This document shows positions 10,582 through 21,213 of a DNA stretch of 64,000 nt, piece after piece (the stretch's first letter is position 1; every line of letters starts with the position of its first letter). The notes under the pieces were generated by a model. It did no database searches. It was not told where the DNA came from and was given only the letters and a program-made list of their open reading frames with translations. The position numbers and the translations under genes are program-made. Source of the stretch: Parapristionchus giblindavisi. Lineage: Eukaryota; Nematoda; Chromadorea; Rhabditida; Diplogasteridae. The stretch spans positions 496,001 through 560,000 of the forward strand of contig CALSFV010000255.1 of NCBI GenBank assembly GCA_943737045.1, written 5' to 3'.

Positions 10582-13500
10582 AAGCAGACCGAGGACACAA
10601 ACCAGAGAGGTCATTTTTTCGTCGATCATTGATCGATAAAGATAATATTGATTTTTAATCTCCCTTTAATTGGCTCCGCCTATTTATTGATTTCAGTGAC
10701 ACTGGAAAGAAGGAAACAGAAGAGAAGATTAATAGTGAACAGCCACAGACTGCAGAAACAGTGCATGAAAGTAAACAGAAGTAAGACTATGACTCCGCCC
10801 ATTTACACTTAACCCGGCCTCTTTTTAGAAGATCTCGTTTCAGGGAACCACAAATTAAGGGAGATAGTAAGGGAAGAAAGCCGTCTGTCAATGGTAGTCC
10901 CGAGTAAGTTTCACTTGGGGGCCTATAATCCAACAAATTCCGAGAGCGGTCATGGTATGAAAAAAAGAGATCGGTAAAATAAAAAAAGAGAGGGAGTACG
11001 CAGAAGTGAAAGAGCACAGACGTTTAGAATACACCATGGTGTGCCATACTTTAATTTTTTTGTCATTCTAAAAAATTTTCAATGACCGCTCTCCCTGTGC
11101 AATCGCCATCATATTTCTTCCAATTTATTCACATTCACTTTATATCGGAATGATCCTCTATTCCCATCTAAACCCCGCCCACTTTTCAGTGACCCAATAA
11201 ATAATTCAAGCGGATCATCTAACAATAAGAGTGCTCAAAGGTTAGACTGCGCCCCTTTACAGTACTCGTATTATTAAGCTCCGCCCCTTTACAGTACCTG
11301 TATTTATAAGCTCCGCCCCTTTACAGTATTCCCAGTCGTAAGAAGAAACAGAAGAATGAATCGGCTCTTGGAAGATTCACTCGGTTTCTGATGGGTAGGA
11401 AAGTAAAGGATGAAGGATCTTCTAATTCTAAAGAGTATGCGATATACTGACTCCGCCCACTAATTAAGCCCCGCCCCTTTACAGTACATCAAACCGAAGA
11501 CCTCGAAAGGCATCGTCAGGTATTTGGTGATTGAGAGTTCTTTGTGATCTACGATTATTGATTGAGGAAGATCAAATGTGAAATTGGAAGACAGTGGATC
11601 ATTGGATAAAAGAAGGAGGAACTTGATCCAGAGACTCAGTGCGATGAAACGTAAAAAAGATCAATCAAAAGGGGTGAGATGTTATTTTGTTTTATTTATC
11701 ATAAATAAAAAGGCTGTGGCAACATTTGAATCAACAAGGCAATGAGAGCGAGATAAGACAATAACGTTGTTCTAATTCCCTTCAAAGAAAACAAGTAGAC
11801 ATCTGACAGTAAAGCATAAAGTTTTTGCTAAATTTGAATAGAATTATTATGTATATTGGTCAAACTACCGTTGTAGGACCACTCCGCAATTTTAGGGGGG
11901 CCAATAATTTGGTCGAACATTTTTGGGTGCCTAAAATTTGGCTACCAGACAAGCCCCACTTTTAAGTTGAGTCAATAATTTGGTTTTTTTCAAGTGGGGC
12001 TGTTATTTTGGGAGTATGACAAAACCGCAACGACAAAAGCGCAACTCGGCAAAAACGACAAAAGCGCAAAAATAATAAGCGCAAGCGACAAAAGCGCAAC
12101 TCGCGATAACTTCGGCCAGAGTTGTCCAATCATGGTCAGGCATTTTGAACTCCTTAGCCTCAGAGCTATTACATCATGAATTGATCTTTGATCTCTGGCC
12201 CCTCAACGACAAAAGCGCAACTCGATCTATCTCGGCTCAGAGCAATGCTAGACACTTCGGGGTGGGCTCATACGAAACCTAGGGGCCTCGGCCATCCCGT
12301 AACAAGTTGATCTTTGATCTCTGGCCCCTCAACGACAAAAGCGCAACTCGAGTTATCTCGGCTCAGAGTAATGCTAGACACTTCGGGGTGGGCTCATACG
12401 AAAGCTCAGGACCTGCGCGATCCCGCATTGTAAACTACCGTAACCCGGTTCGGTGGGTCAGATCAAGTGCCATGGGTCAGATTTCACAAAAAATGTCGGA
12501 ATAGCCATTGCATGCGCGATATCATTATGAGTTATTGTTTACTACCATAATCGACCATAACCTGGTTCGGTGGGTCAGATCAAGTGCGGTGAGTCAGATT
12601 TCACTAAAAAGTGTCCAAATAGTTACTATGTGCGTGGTATGATTATAAGTTATTGTTAACTACCGTAATCTACCATAAAACGGTCCGGTGGGTCAGATCA
12701 GGTCCGATGGGTCAGATTTCACTAAAAAGTGTCCAAATGGTAGTTTACAATAACTTATAATCATACCACGCGCATAGTAACCATTTGGACAATTTGTAGT
12801 GAAATCTGACCCATCGCACTTGATCTGACCCACCGAACCGGGTTACGGTAGTTTACAATGCGAGATCGCGCAGGTTCTGAGCTTTCGTATGAGCCCACCC
12901 CGAAGTGTCTAGCATTACTCTGAGCCGAGATAACTCGAGTTGCGCTTTTGTCGTTGAGGGGCCAGAGATCAAGGATCAACTTGTTACGGGATGGCAGTGG
13001 TTCCTATGTTTCGTATGAGCCCACCCCGAAGTGTCTAGCATTACTCTGAGCCGAGATAGCCCGAGTTGCGCTTTTGTCGTTTACTCCGCATTTTTAGGGG
13101 GGCCAATAATTTGGTCAAAGTGGGGCCAATAATTTGCTAAAAGTTGAGTCTCGAATTAGGCTACCAGACAAGCCCCACTTGAAAAGTTGAGCCATTAATT
13201 TGGTCAAAATAATGCCCCCACTAAACTTTTCGCTAAACTTTAGTCCCAATTAATGGCTCAACTTTTCAAGTGGGGCCAAAAATTTGGTCATAATAATGGC
13301 CCCACTAAACTTTTCGCTAAACTTTAGTCCCAATTAATGGCTCAACTTTTCAAGTGCGGTCAATAATTTGGCCAGTAATTTGGCTCGACCACTAAAAGTT
13401 TAGCCCTTTATTAGCTTACTTTTATTCCAGTTCCATTTATGTTTATTACATATTTAAATGATTTATACATCAATTAACTTCTTTATCCTCAGAACAAACA

Positions 13501-16500
13501 ATATTTACATATCAATTACAACATGAAAATGCAAATGCAACGAACGATAAACATTTAATGGATTTTGTATCATTAACAATATATAACTTCTAACAATATT
13601 ATAACTTCTTATTTTATTTATAACAATACAATCGCGCTTACGAGAGAATCGAAAAGAGCTAATTTTCTGATACTTACTGGTCTGTGTTCTACGACTATAC
13701 TGATGACGATGGATAGTCATTTTGTATGTTGATACCAGATGCCGTCGCGTCGAAATCACAATTTCAATGAATCTATCAATGCTAAATTAGGCGACTATGT
13801 TCCCCGGGGTAGAACTTGATGGCGAACCTGTCTAATTCATTTTTTCAAGAAAGAATTTCAAAAAACGGTGTTCGCTCAATGGCAAGTGTATTACGTTGAC
13901 AAAACGATCCCCCCCCCCCCCCGGAAATGCGGGATTTTTTTGCAGATTCGAACGGAAATTTCCCAATGTTGTGAGCAAAGCTGTGCGCAAAAAATAGTTT
14001 TCACGCGCCCATCTATAGATTCTAGATTCAAAATGAACATGTCCATCGTCATCAACAACCTTGAAAACTCGACCCCTAAAATTTGATTTTTAACTGGGCC
14101 AGACCCCACTCCCTGCAGTTCTCTCGCAAGCGGACACATATGAAAACAATGTACATTCGTCTATTGAATAACAACAAAATATGTTGGTGACAATACACAG
14201 TATACTCCGGTATTGTTTGTCCGTGGGGAGGGCCAGGGGCAGCACCATGGTGTGGGATTAGGGAGAAACCGAAGAGATTTGGGGGTGGACTTCAAATTCC
14301 GTGGGGCATGTCATTCATTCCACGCCATGGGGCACACCTTTCAGTTATCCCGTGGGGCAGGCCGTTAATTCCAGAACATGGATTACGCCGTCCTGAGGCC
14401 AAATCCCGTGGGTGTGCCCTAGTTCCACACCATTGTGCTGCCCACGGACATAAAAGATACCGGAGTACGCATAAAGTCATGGGACGCTTTAAAAAAATAT
14501 TTTTTGTAACTTTTGCTCGAGGAAAGTAATCATCTTTCGAATCAAAGCGTGCAACTCATCAAGGAATACAATCGTTTAGGTCTTCGAAAACTATGCTTCC
14601 AACGCAGGGAGCTTCGCAATTTATCAAATAATGATTTCCCTTGGATTGGTTTAGTTCTGATTCCATTGCTGAGGTGTGCTCGTTTTCAGCGCGCCGTGAG
14701 TGGGCACACGTGGGCGGAACCGTCGCTGGCGGCAAGAACCACCCGGTTTTGGCACCCGACATACCCAATTTAGCCAAAACAATTTAGGCAAGAAATTCTC
14801 TAAAATATATCGGAGCTTTGAAAGTAAGATTTCATCAGAAGGGCGCAGGGACGCGAGAGCTGTGTGAGAGAAACCATACGTATAACAATAAGGCTACTTG
14901 CTGTAATTGTGTGGGCAGAATGTTTGCTGCGGGTCTGAAAAGAATCAGAACTAAAACAAAATCAGGAAATCATTTTATAAATTGAGAAGCTGATTGCGTA
15001 CGAAACATTATTTTAGAACGCATTCTTAACGGCAGGGTCTCAGTCTTTCCAAAAAAAATTTCATGCCCTGAAAAAAAAAATGAAGAGCTGTATCCTGTGG
15101 CCGTGCAAGAACCGTTTTCCAGGAAAATGTGACGTTATTAGCGTAGGCGAAGGCATTTTCCAAAAAAAACTCCGCCTACGCTAACGACGTCACATCTTCC
15201 TGGAAAACGGTTCATGCATACAGCCACTGGTGATAAATATCACTCTCATTTTGCCCCTTACAATATAGTGGTCTCACAAGGGAACCTTGTGGACTTTGCC
15301 TGGCCATATGACAAGGCAATATCATAACTACAATACGTTTTCGATGATGATTACGAATCTCTTTTTAGGAGTGCCTAGACGAGCTGAGTTTCGAAAAAAG
15401 CGATATTGAAATTCGGCTAGTGAATTTGAAAATTCGCGAGGGGTAGTGTAAACTCATCTATCAACCTTCGAGACAACGACCTGTGTGGCGTAGTGAATAA
15501 GGTGTCCACGTTAACTTTTGATTGTCACTGGTTCGATCCCTCTAGCAGCACTTTTCTTTTGCTTATTTTCTTGATGTCAAGGTCGTAAGATTAAAACGTG
15601 TTGTTGTGATCATGAAAGCCAGAAAAGAGAACACACATCTCATTGAAAGAGTGATGGTCATGCGATATGTTAAATAAGATGCACAAAGGCCATAGGTGGG
15701 CGCGAGAAAACGATTATTTTTTGCGCACGGCCTTGCCTTCCCTTGCGGGGCTTGCACATAGCCTTGTTTCGCAAACTTTGAAAAATTTCCAGTGGAATTT
15801 GCTAAAAAATGGCCCTGCGTACAGCCTTGTCTTACTTTTCCCCGATTTGCGCACAGTCTTTCCCCAGCGTGCCCACCTATGACAAAGGCCTTTTAACGAC
15901 ATACAAAAGCGCGCGAGAAAGGATCAACGAGCGATAAAGAAGCATGAACCTGACATCAACAAAACAGCAAAAGAAAAGTGCTGCAAGCGGGATCGAACCA
16001 GTGACAGTCAAAAGCTAACGCGGACGCCTTATCCACTACACTACACAGGTCGTTGTATCGAAGGTTGATAGATCAGTTCACCAATGTTTGTGCACTATCC
16101 CTCGCGAATTTTCAAATTGACTAGCCGAATTTCGATTTTCTCGAAACTCAGCTCGTCTAGGCACTCCTAAAAAAGAGATTAGTAATCACCATCGAAAACT
16201 TATTCTAGTTATGATCATAATGATATTGCCTTCGCTTATGGCCAGGCCAAGTCCACAAAGTTCTATTATCAGCTCACATATCCCGCCTGGGCAGTCCTGA
16301 CGTCATAGGAGGGGTAGCTAGGTTATCGGTTATCAAAATGCGGCCAGGATTTTCGATTTTTGGGAAATTTTGGCTCAAAATGCGATCAGGCTTGGTACTT
16401 TGTTACATACTTTTCGACCAATGCCTGACGTCGCTTCAGAAGAACAAGGCTTTTCACTAAAGAATATACATGTTCGAAAACTGCAAGCCTCATCATTATG

Positions 16501-19500
16501 CAGCAGTGAACTGATCTAATAATACCAATACATCATGGTTGTATTTCTTGATGAGGTGCACACATTGACTCAAATATCAACTTGATATCTTTCCTAAATC
16601 AAGTTTCAAAAAAAATGAAATAAAGCGTCCCACGACTTTATGGCTATAGCCTCAACAGCTACACGGGTAGGGGGCATCTGATGTCGGCTGTTAGCGTGAT
16701 GGACGGCGAACTGGTAGTAGAAGACGTACACTGAACAAAGGACAATGAACAAAGTTAATCGATAAACAATGATAGTTAATACATCGTTAAATTTGCCTTA
16801 CGCCGTAAGCTCCGCCGTAACGACGGAGACGCTTCAGAGGAGGTTACGGTGTAGGCACTTAAGGCAAATGTAACGATGCATAAGAAATCAATAACATGTC
16901 AGATCTTTCAAAATCAATCAAAAATCAACTAACCTAGTCACTTTGCGCAGGTGACGGCTTGAGGACGAAGCGACAAGACGCTGAAACATGAAAAAGTTAA
17001 CGGTCTCAAAATCGAACGCTTACGACTTAATTGGCATGAATATTTACTACTTACAACTAAATACCATTCACATTTCATAAGTAGTAAGATACTTACAGTT
17101 CTAGCAGAGGTGAATTGAACGGGTCCATCTTGAGAGAGCAGAGATATCCCTGTAACAAACTAAATTAGTGAAAACCAACAAGTAGTGAGCACAGTTAATG
17201 AAAGAGCGAAAACAACTATAGCCTACTTAACTAGCAAAATACTTTGAAAAGTATAATACAAACTAGTATGCAACGAGAACAACATTATTTAGTTGAAAAA
17301 CTTCCATTTCGGGAATGCCGACGTGACCAAACAAGAATGATATTAGCAAACATCGCCGACCTATTTTACGGCTCTCGAAGAAACGGCTCGACTTACCGTA
17401 GTTGGGCCATTACTTAAGCCAAAAGTTTAGCTCAACTTTGTGACTTAAATAACAGCCCCACTTCGAACCAAATTATTGGCTCAACCACCAAAATAATGGC
17501 TCAACTTTTCACTCTCGACCAAATTAATGGCCCACCTAAAAATGCGGAGTAGGGGCCAGAGATCAAAGATCAACTTGTTACGGGATGGCAGTGGCCCCTA
17601 GGTTTCGTATGAGCCCACCCCGAAGTGTCTAGCATTGCTCTGAGCCGAGATAGATCGAGTTGCGCTTTTGTCGTTGAGGGGCCAGAGATCAAAGATCAAT
17701 TCATGAAGTAATAGCTCTGAGGCTAAGGAGTTCAAAATTACCAACCTGACCATGATTGGACAACTCTGGCCGAAGTTATCGCGAGTTGCGGTTTTGTCGC
17801 TTGCGCTTTTTTTTACCCCAGTTGCGCTTTTGTCGTTGCGGTTTTGTCATACTCCCGTTATTTTAGTCTAAAATTTTAGCCAAAGTTTGGCTAAAATTTT
17901 GGACTAAAATAACAGCCCCACTTCGAACCAAATTATTGGCTCAACCACCAAATTATTGACTCAACTTTAAAAGTGGGGCTTGTCTGGTAGCCAAATTTTA
18001 GAGTCAACTTTTACGGTCCACCAAATTATTGGCCCCACTTCGACCAAATTATTGGCACCCCTAAAATTGCGGAGCAGGCGACAAACGTCTATTTGTTCCA
18101 AAAGCGTTTCACTCTTTGTCATAGTTTATAACGAGAGTTGGATGAGAGAGTGTGTGAAATGAGAGAGTACAGAGAACTAAACATGATTGTTATAGGAACT
18201 TGATGATAAGTCCCGTCCACATAGTCTCCCTTCTCCATCTCCAACTAAAGATTCAATCAATAAAGATGATCAATCGATAGCCAAAATTCAGGTTAGATAT
18301 CGATATTCAAATTTCAATTTTTGTAGGAAATGTAACAATAATCAATATTATCATAATGATAATTATATTTTCCTCAAAATTTCTAACACAATCCATTTTT
18401 AATCTGTCCCTTTGCCACTTTCTCTATAATTCGTAAACACAATATTAATATTCTAGTCGCCGAGTCAAATGCGTCGTCAGGACTCTCATCGAAAGTCTCA
18501 TCCATCCGAACAACTGAAAGATAGGTACGGTAGTTCAGACTCCGCCCCTTTTTGATTGGATATTACGGTATTGACATATTTGAGTGAACATAGGAAACAT
18601 GAGACTGAAGGACGTAAACAACGATCACATTCGTCATCCAAGAAGAAGAAGAAACATGACAAAGAAATATCTGTGATCACTGAAAATGGTTTCTTTTTAA
18701 TCATTGATATTTGATCTTTGATCTTTGCATATTAATATTTTGGACACTTGTTGTTTCTTTTGCGTAAATTCTAATATATCGATATTTTTATCTCTAGGTC
18801 AAACTGATGTGAAGGCACCCGAACCCGAATCTCCGAATCACCCGAAGGCACCGAATACACAAGTTCCCCAGACGAGTAAGGGGGTTCCCACTTTCTTTCA
18901 ATGATTAACCATTGTCCTGATCTTTCCTTATCTTCAGCCGTGACCATAAGCAAAGGGAATATAGTTGATCCGAAGAAGACAAGTGGATTATCTACGAAGA
19001 AGAAGAAGAAGAAGTGAGTGAAAGGGGGCGGGGTTTGAATTATAAGTGGGCGGGGCTTATGATAAATCATTACAGGGAAGATATTCCATTATTACCGAAG
19101 AGATTGGAGTCTGAAGGGGCTACTCAAAAGTCAAATTCTATATCCAAGAACAAGCACAATAAGAAGAAGATTGTTGCTGAGAACGATAAAGGTTTGACAT
19201 TTGATCTTTGATCTTTTGACCTTGATTTCAATCTCTAGGTCGGACAAACTCATCGACTACTCCCGACTCCCCGGAGAGTACTACAGGAGTTCAACCGGGT
19301 ACGGAGTTCACGCTTTCCACAAATCGTTAACCACTCCGCAATTTTAGGGAGGCCAATAATTTGGTCGAAGTGGGGCCTATAATTTGGTGGGCCGTAAAAG
19401 TTGACCCTAAAATTTGGCTACCAGACAAGCCTCACTTTTAAAGTTGAGTCAATAATTTGGTGGTTGAGCCAATAATTTGGTTCGAAGTGGGGCTGTTATT

Positions 19501-21213
19501 TTAGTCCAAAATTTTAGCCAAACTTTGGCCAAAATTTTAGCCAAACTTTGGCTAAAATTCTAGCTAAACCAAATTATTGACTCAACTTTAAAAGTGGGGC
19601 TTGTCTGGTAGCCAAATTTTAGGCACCCAAAAATGTTCGACCAAATTATTGGCCCCCCTACAATTGCGGAGCAGTACCCACATCTGTTAATCTTTGATCT
19701 TTTTATCCTGCTTTTCATCTCTAGGGATGAACTCACCGAAGACTCCCGAATCGCAGGCGGTTGCGTCAGAAACCCAAAAGGGTATGGTTTTCCCACTTTC
19801 CAATTATGGTTAATCAGATCCATTTTCCAGTTGTGACCATAAGCAAAGATCAGATAGTTAACCCGAAGAATCCATCTTCTCTGTCCAAGAAGAAGAAGAA
19901 TAAGGAGATAGCTGTGGAGAATGATAAAGGTTTGATCTTTGATCTTTGATCTTTGAACTTGATTTTTGAATATCCAGGTGGAACAGATAAATCGAAGACT
20001 CCCGAGTCATCTTCAGCAACGTCAGGAGTGGAGACTGGTACGGGGTTTATATAATAGCTAACTAGTACATCGACTCTTCAGCCGTGGCTATAAGCAAAGA
20101 GAAGGTTGTCGAACAGAATAAACCCAACGAATCTTCAAAGAAGAAGAAGAAGAAGAATAGGAGGTGAGTGAATGGGGCGTGGCCAATAGTGTGCGGAGTG
20201 AGTATGATTAATTATTATAGGGAAAGTATTCCATCAGTGTGTAAGACAGAAGTGACAATATTCGAGAATATCCCAGCCGATACAGGATCAGATAAGATTG
20301 CTGTCGCTAGGTGAGTAATCACCTCTGATCTTTGATCTTTGTCATTTGATTTTTGATCTTTGATCTTACATCCTTATAGAATACACGAGCGGAAGCTCCA
20401 ATTCAAAGTGGAGGATTCTGATAAACCGAAGGAAGTGGATAAAGAGAAAGAAGTTAAAGATAAGAAAGATAAGGATGGGAAAGCTAAACCTTCTAACTCA
20501 AATTCTTCGACTAACAAGAAGAGGAAAAAGAAGAAGAAGAAGTGAGTTTGAGTTTGATTTTTAGAATTTTTATACCACCTCAAATTAAACTGAAACTGAT
20601 TTAATGGAATTCTTATTGAATGATTGAATGGTCAAATACAGTATCCCTTGATCTACCGTATAAATTCAGGGTAATAGACGAAGATCTTACGGTGTTCGAC
20701 AACGATTTCGGCAGTACTCCCGCTCGAGCCAAGTCCGTTTTGTACTTTGATCTTTGATCTTTGAATTTTCTGATCTTTGATCTTTGCAGCAGTCCAGAGT
20801 ATAAACTACAATGGAAAAAGGAAGAAGATCCTCCTCCCCCTAATCCTCCTAATGATGATGACGCCCCAAAGTCTATATACGTGGATATGTTCATGGCTCA
20901 GCCATTCTCCAGTCCAAAAACGGTTGGACAATCTCCCGAAGTGAACGTCGATCCCGAACCTTTGTTACCGTTGGATCCATTCATACCATTTGAGCCGCCG
21001 GTACCATCGGTTCCACCGGTACCAGAGGATCCGTCGGTACCACCGGTACCATCAGAGTCATCGACTGAGGTTATCTCCGACCCTCCATCCACGAGGACTG
21101 CCCCTATTGTACCTTTGGTTGTCCAATCGGATCCGTCCATTCCATCAACTAATGAAGAAGATAATAAAGAGAATCCACAATCACCACCCAAGGACCTTTC
21201 CAATCCTCCATAA
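10582..21213 (+). CDS. Lysine/serine-rich low-complexity protein with duplicated exon modules (5' end missing)
   Basis: At least 22 exons stay in one frame for 706 aa: 10582-10609, 10697-10780, 10829-10903, 11190-11240, 11336-11434, 11485-11519, 11567-11673, 18196-18291, 18457-18524, 18585-18688, 18798-18875, 18938-19013, 19076-19191, 19239-19298, 19725-19781, 19831-19929, 19978-20037, 20082-20163, 20221-20310, 20380-20541, 20670-20741, 20790-21213. The start codon lies upstream and was not found. Composition is extreme: poly-Lys runs, Ser/Asp/Glu-rich stretches, and a C-terminal exon with DPPPPNPP and repeated VPPVPxDPSVPP. There is no membrane segment or known domain, so the protein is probably disordered and, given the basic clusters, possibly nuclear. 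Exons 18938 onward repeat a module (xVxISKxxxVxPK...SKKKK). The 6.5-kb intron 11674-18195 hosts nested transposons, and a 338-bp element sits in intron 19299-19724. Junction phase is kept across both, so neither insertion breaks the gene. I do not recognise the family. Confidence 0.75.
12180..13080. repeat. Internal palindrome of the level-2 element
   Basis: About 12184-12740 is followed by an inverted copy of the same material (about 12740-13080): GATCTCTGGCCCCTCAACGA at 12190-12209 reappears complemented near 12950-12970. The segment around GGTTCGGTGGGTCAGATCAA is also repeated directly three times in the left arm. It could fold into a long hairpin. Confidence 0.75.
14205..14465. mobile_element. 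Level 4: 261-bp CTCCGG TIR element
   Basis: The inverted ends CTCCGGTAT...TTTGTCCGTGG (14205) and its complement ending GATACCGGAG (14465) are flanked by TA on both sides (14203-14204, 14466-14467). The subterminal CAGCACCATGGTGTGG and CCACACCATTGTGCTG also pair. It is non-coding, hence MITE-like. Confidence 0.75.
15094..15230. mobile_element. Level 5: palindromic foldback MITE
   Basis: This near-perfect palindrome of about 137 bp runs from CCTGTGGCCGTGCAAGAACC to its complement ending CAGCCACTGG, with AGCGTAGGCG stems and a short A-rich loop. It is the same family as the element at 47616-47763 in the cadherin gene. No target duplication is evident. Confidence 0.8.
15478..15551 (+). pseudogene. 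tRNA-like sequence, degenerate
   Basis: It has an A-box-like GTGGCGTAGTGAATAAGG and a B-box GGTTCGATCCC at tRNA-like spacing, but the acceptor and T stems do not pair, so it is not a working tRNA. It is likely a pol III-promoter relic, as in SINEs. Confidence 0.4.
15691..15881. mobile_element. Level 6: 191-bp hAT-like MITE
   Basis: The inverted ends are CATAGGTGGGC (15691) and its complement ending CCACCTATG (15881). They are flanked by a perfect 8-bp duplication, ACAAAGGC (15683-15690 and 15882-15889). The 8-bp duplication and a TIR of the form CA..GG.GGGC fit the hAT superfamily. It is non-coding, and is the innermost insertion of the nest. Confidence 0.85.
15980..16051 (-). pseudogene. 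tRNA-like sequence, degenerate (inverted copy)
   Basis: This is the better preserved copy: the A-box-like TAGTGTAGTGGATAAGGCG and B-box GGTTCGATCCC are on the minus strand, with a CTTTTGA anticodon-loop-like segment. The 5' GACCTGT has no partner at the 3' end, so the cloverleaf fails at the acceptor stem. Confidence 0.45.
16782..16878. mobile_element. Small palindromic element (about 97 bp)
   Basis: CATCGTTAAATTTGCCTTA at 16782 pairs with TAAGGCAAATGTAACGATG near 16860-16878; a GTAACC/GGTTAC-type inner stem continues it. No target duplication is visible. Confidence 0.55.
18798..20163 (+). repeat. Duplicated exon modules within the lysine-rich gene
   Basis: An exon pair recurs: a Pro/Thr/Ser-rich exon (18798-18875, 19239-19298, 19725-19781, 19978-20037; shared motif K(T/A)PES) followed by an exon starting TVTISKG, VVTISKD or AVAISKE and ending in poly-Lys (18938-19013, 19831-19929, 20082-20163). 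A third exon type, G-E-(D/S)-I-P, occurs at 19076-19191 and 20221-20310. The copy beginning at 19239 lacks its TVTISK partner; the 338-bp transposon lies where that partner would be. Tandem duplication of an exon block followed by loss explains this. Confidence 0.75.
19334..19671. mobile_element. Intact 338-bp CTCCGC TIR element
   Basis: It has the same inverted ends as the split element at 11882 (CTCCGCAATTTTAGGGAGGC; 36 bp, few mismatches), the same length (338 bp), and a CA duplication at 19332-19333 and 19672-19673. It lies in an intron of the same gene. The subterminal modules match those of 11882-12009 and 17857-18074. Confidence 0.85.

Larger units (their letters stand above)
15282..16264. 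repeat. Level 5: long inverted repeat with tRNA-like segments in both arms
   Basis: The left arm (about 15282-15560) and right arm (about 15965-16264) are diverged inverted copies: GAGTGCCTAGACGAGCTGAG in the left arm has its complement in the right. Each arm ends inward with a tRNA-like stretch (next two entries). The centre is occupied by unrelated sequence and the 191-bp element. Confidence 0.75.
14470..16642. mobile_element. Level 4: about 2.17-kb element with CATAAAGTC TIRs
   Basis: CATAAAGTCATGGGACGCTT at 14470 pairs with its complement ending at 16642 (one mismatch). No clean target duplication is visible; TA lies just outside both ends, but not at equivalent alignment positions. It contains the palindromic element at 15094, the inverted-repeat structure at 15282-16264 and the hAT-like MITE at 15691. 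Confidence 0.6.
13084..17549. mobile_element. Level 3: 4,466-bp CTCCGCA TIR element with TA duplication
   Basis: The ends are inverted repeats of about 31 bp with three mismatches (CTCCGCATTTTTAGGGGGGC at 13084; the complement ends at 17549). TA is duplicated at 13082-13083 and 17550-17551. The subterminal region (13110-13400 and 17400-17540) shares the CCAATAATTTGG / AAGTGGGGC vocabulary of the 338-bp elements, so it belongs to the same family. The interior contains further transposons plus about 1 kb at 13410-14200 and 0.5 kb at 16880-17400 in which I see no coding potential. Confidence 0.8.
12010..17856. mobile_element. Level 2: 5,847-bp element with 37-bp perfect TIRs and 8-bp target duplication
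   Basis: The first and last 37 bp (12010-12046 and 17820-17856, beginning GGGAGTATGACAAAACCGCA) are perfect inverted repeats. GTTATTTT is duplicated on both sides (12002-12009 and 17857-17864). Homologous inverted arms continue inward for about 300 bp (to roughly 12330 and 17552). An extra internal palindrome, centred near 12740, repeats a segment carrying GACAAAAGCGCAACTCG. An 8-bp duplication fits hAT, Merlin or P-like transposases, but no transposase frame is visible, so the superfamily is open. Most of its present length is later insertion. Confidence 0.85.
11882..18074. mobile_element. Level 1: 338-bp CTCCGC-type TIR element, split by a later insertion
   Basis: The ends are inverted repeats of at least 36 bp with one mismatch (CTCCGCAATTTTAGGGGGGC at 11882; its complement ends at 18074). 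The dinucleotide CA flanks both sides in the same orientation (11880-11881 and 18075-18076), as expected of a 2-bp target duplication. After removing the inner insertion (12010-17856 plus one copy of its duplication), exactly 338 bp remain, the same length as the intact relative at 19334-19671. The body is made of shuffled motifs such as CCAATAATTTGG and AAGTGGGGC. There is no transposase, so it is a MITE-like non-autonomous element. Confidence 0.85.

Noticed and set aside
12307..12979. Two near-identical frames on opposite strands (MI(F/L)DLWPLNDKSATR...)
   Set aside because: They are the two arms of the transposon palindrome read in mirror orientation, not genes.
13868..14777. Frames overlapping on both strands within the nest
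   Set aside because: They overlap MITE ends and inverted repeats; no transposase motif (for example DDE-type context) is visible.
15478..16051. Functional tRNA genes
   Set aside because: The A and B boxes are present, but the acceptor and T stems do not pair, and both copies are inside a repeat.
10670..19671. Common origin of the intronic CTCCGCCC motif and the CTCCGCA transposon ends
   Set aside because: Only six bases are shared, and the intron motifs have no inverted partner or target duplication; I treat this as coincidence.
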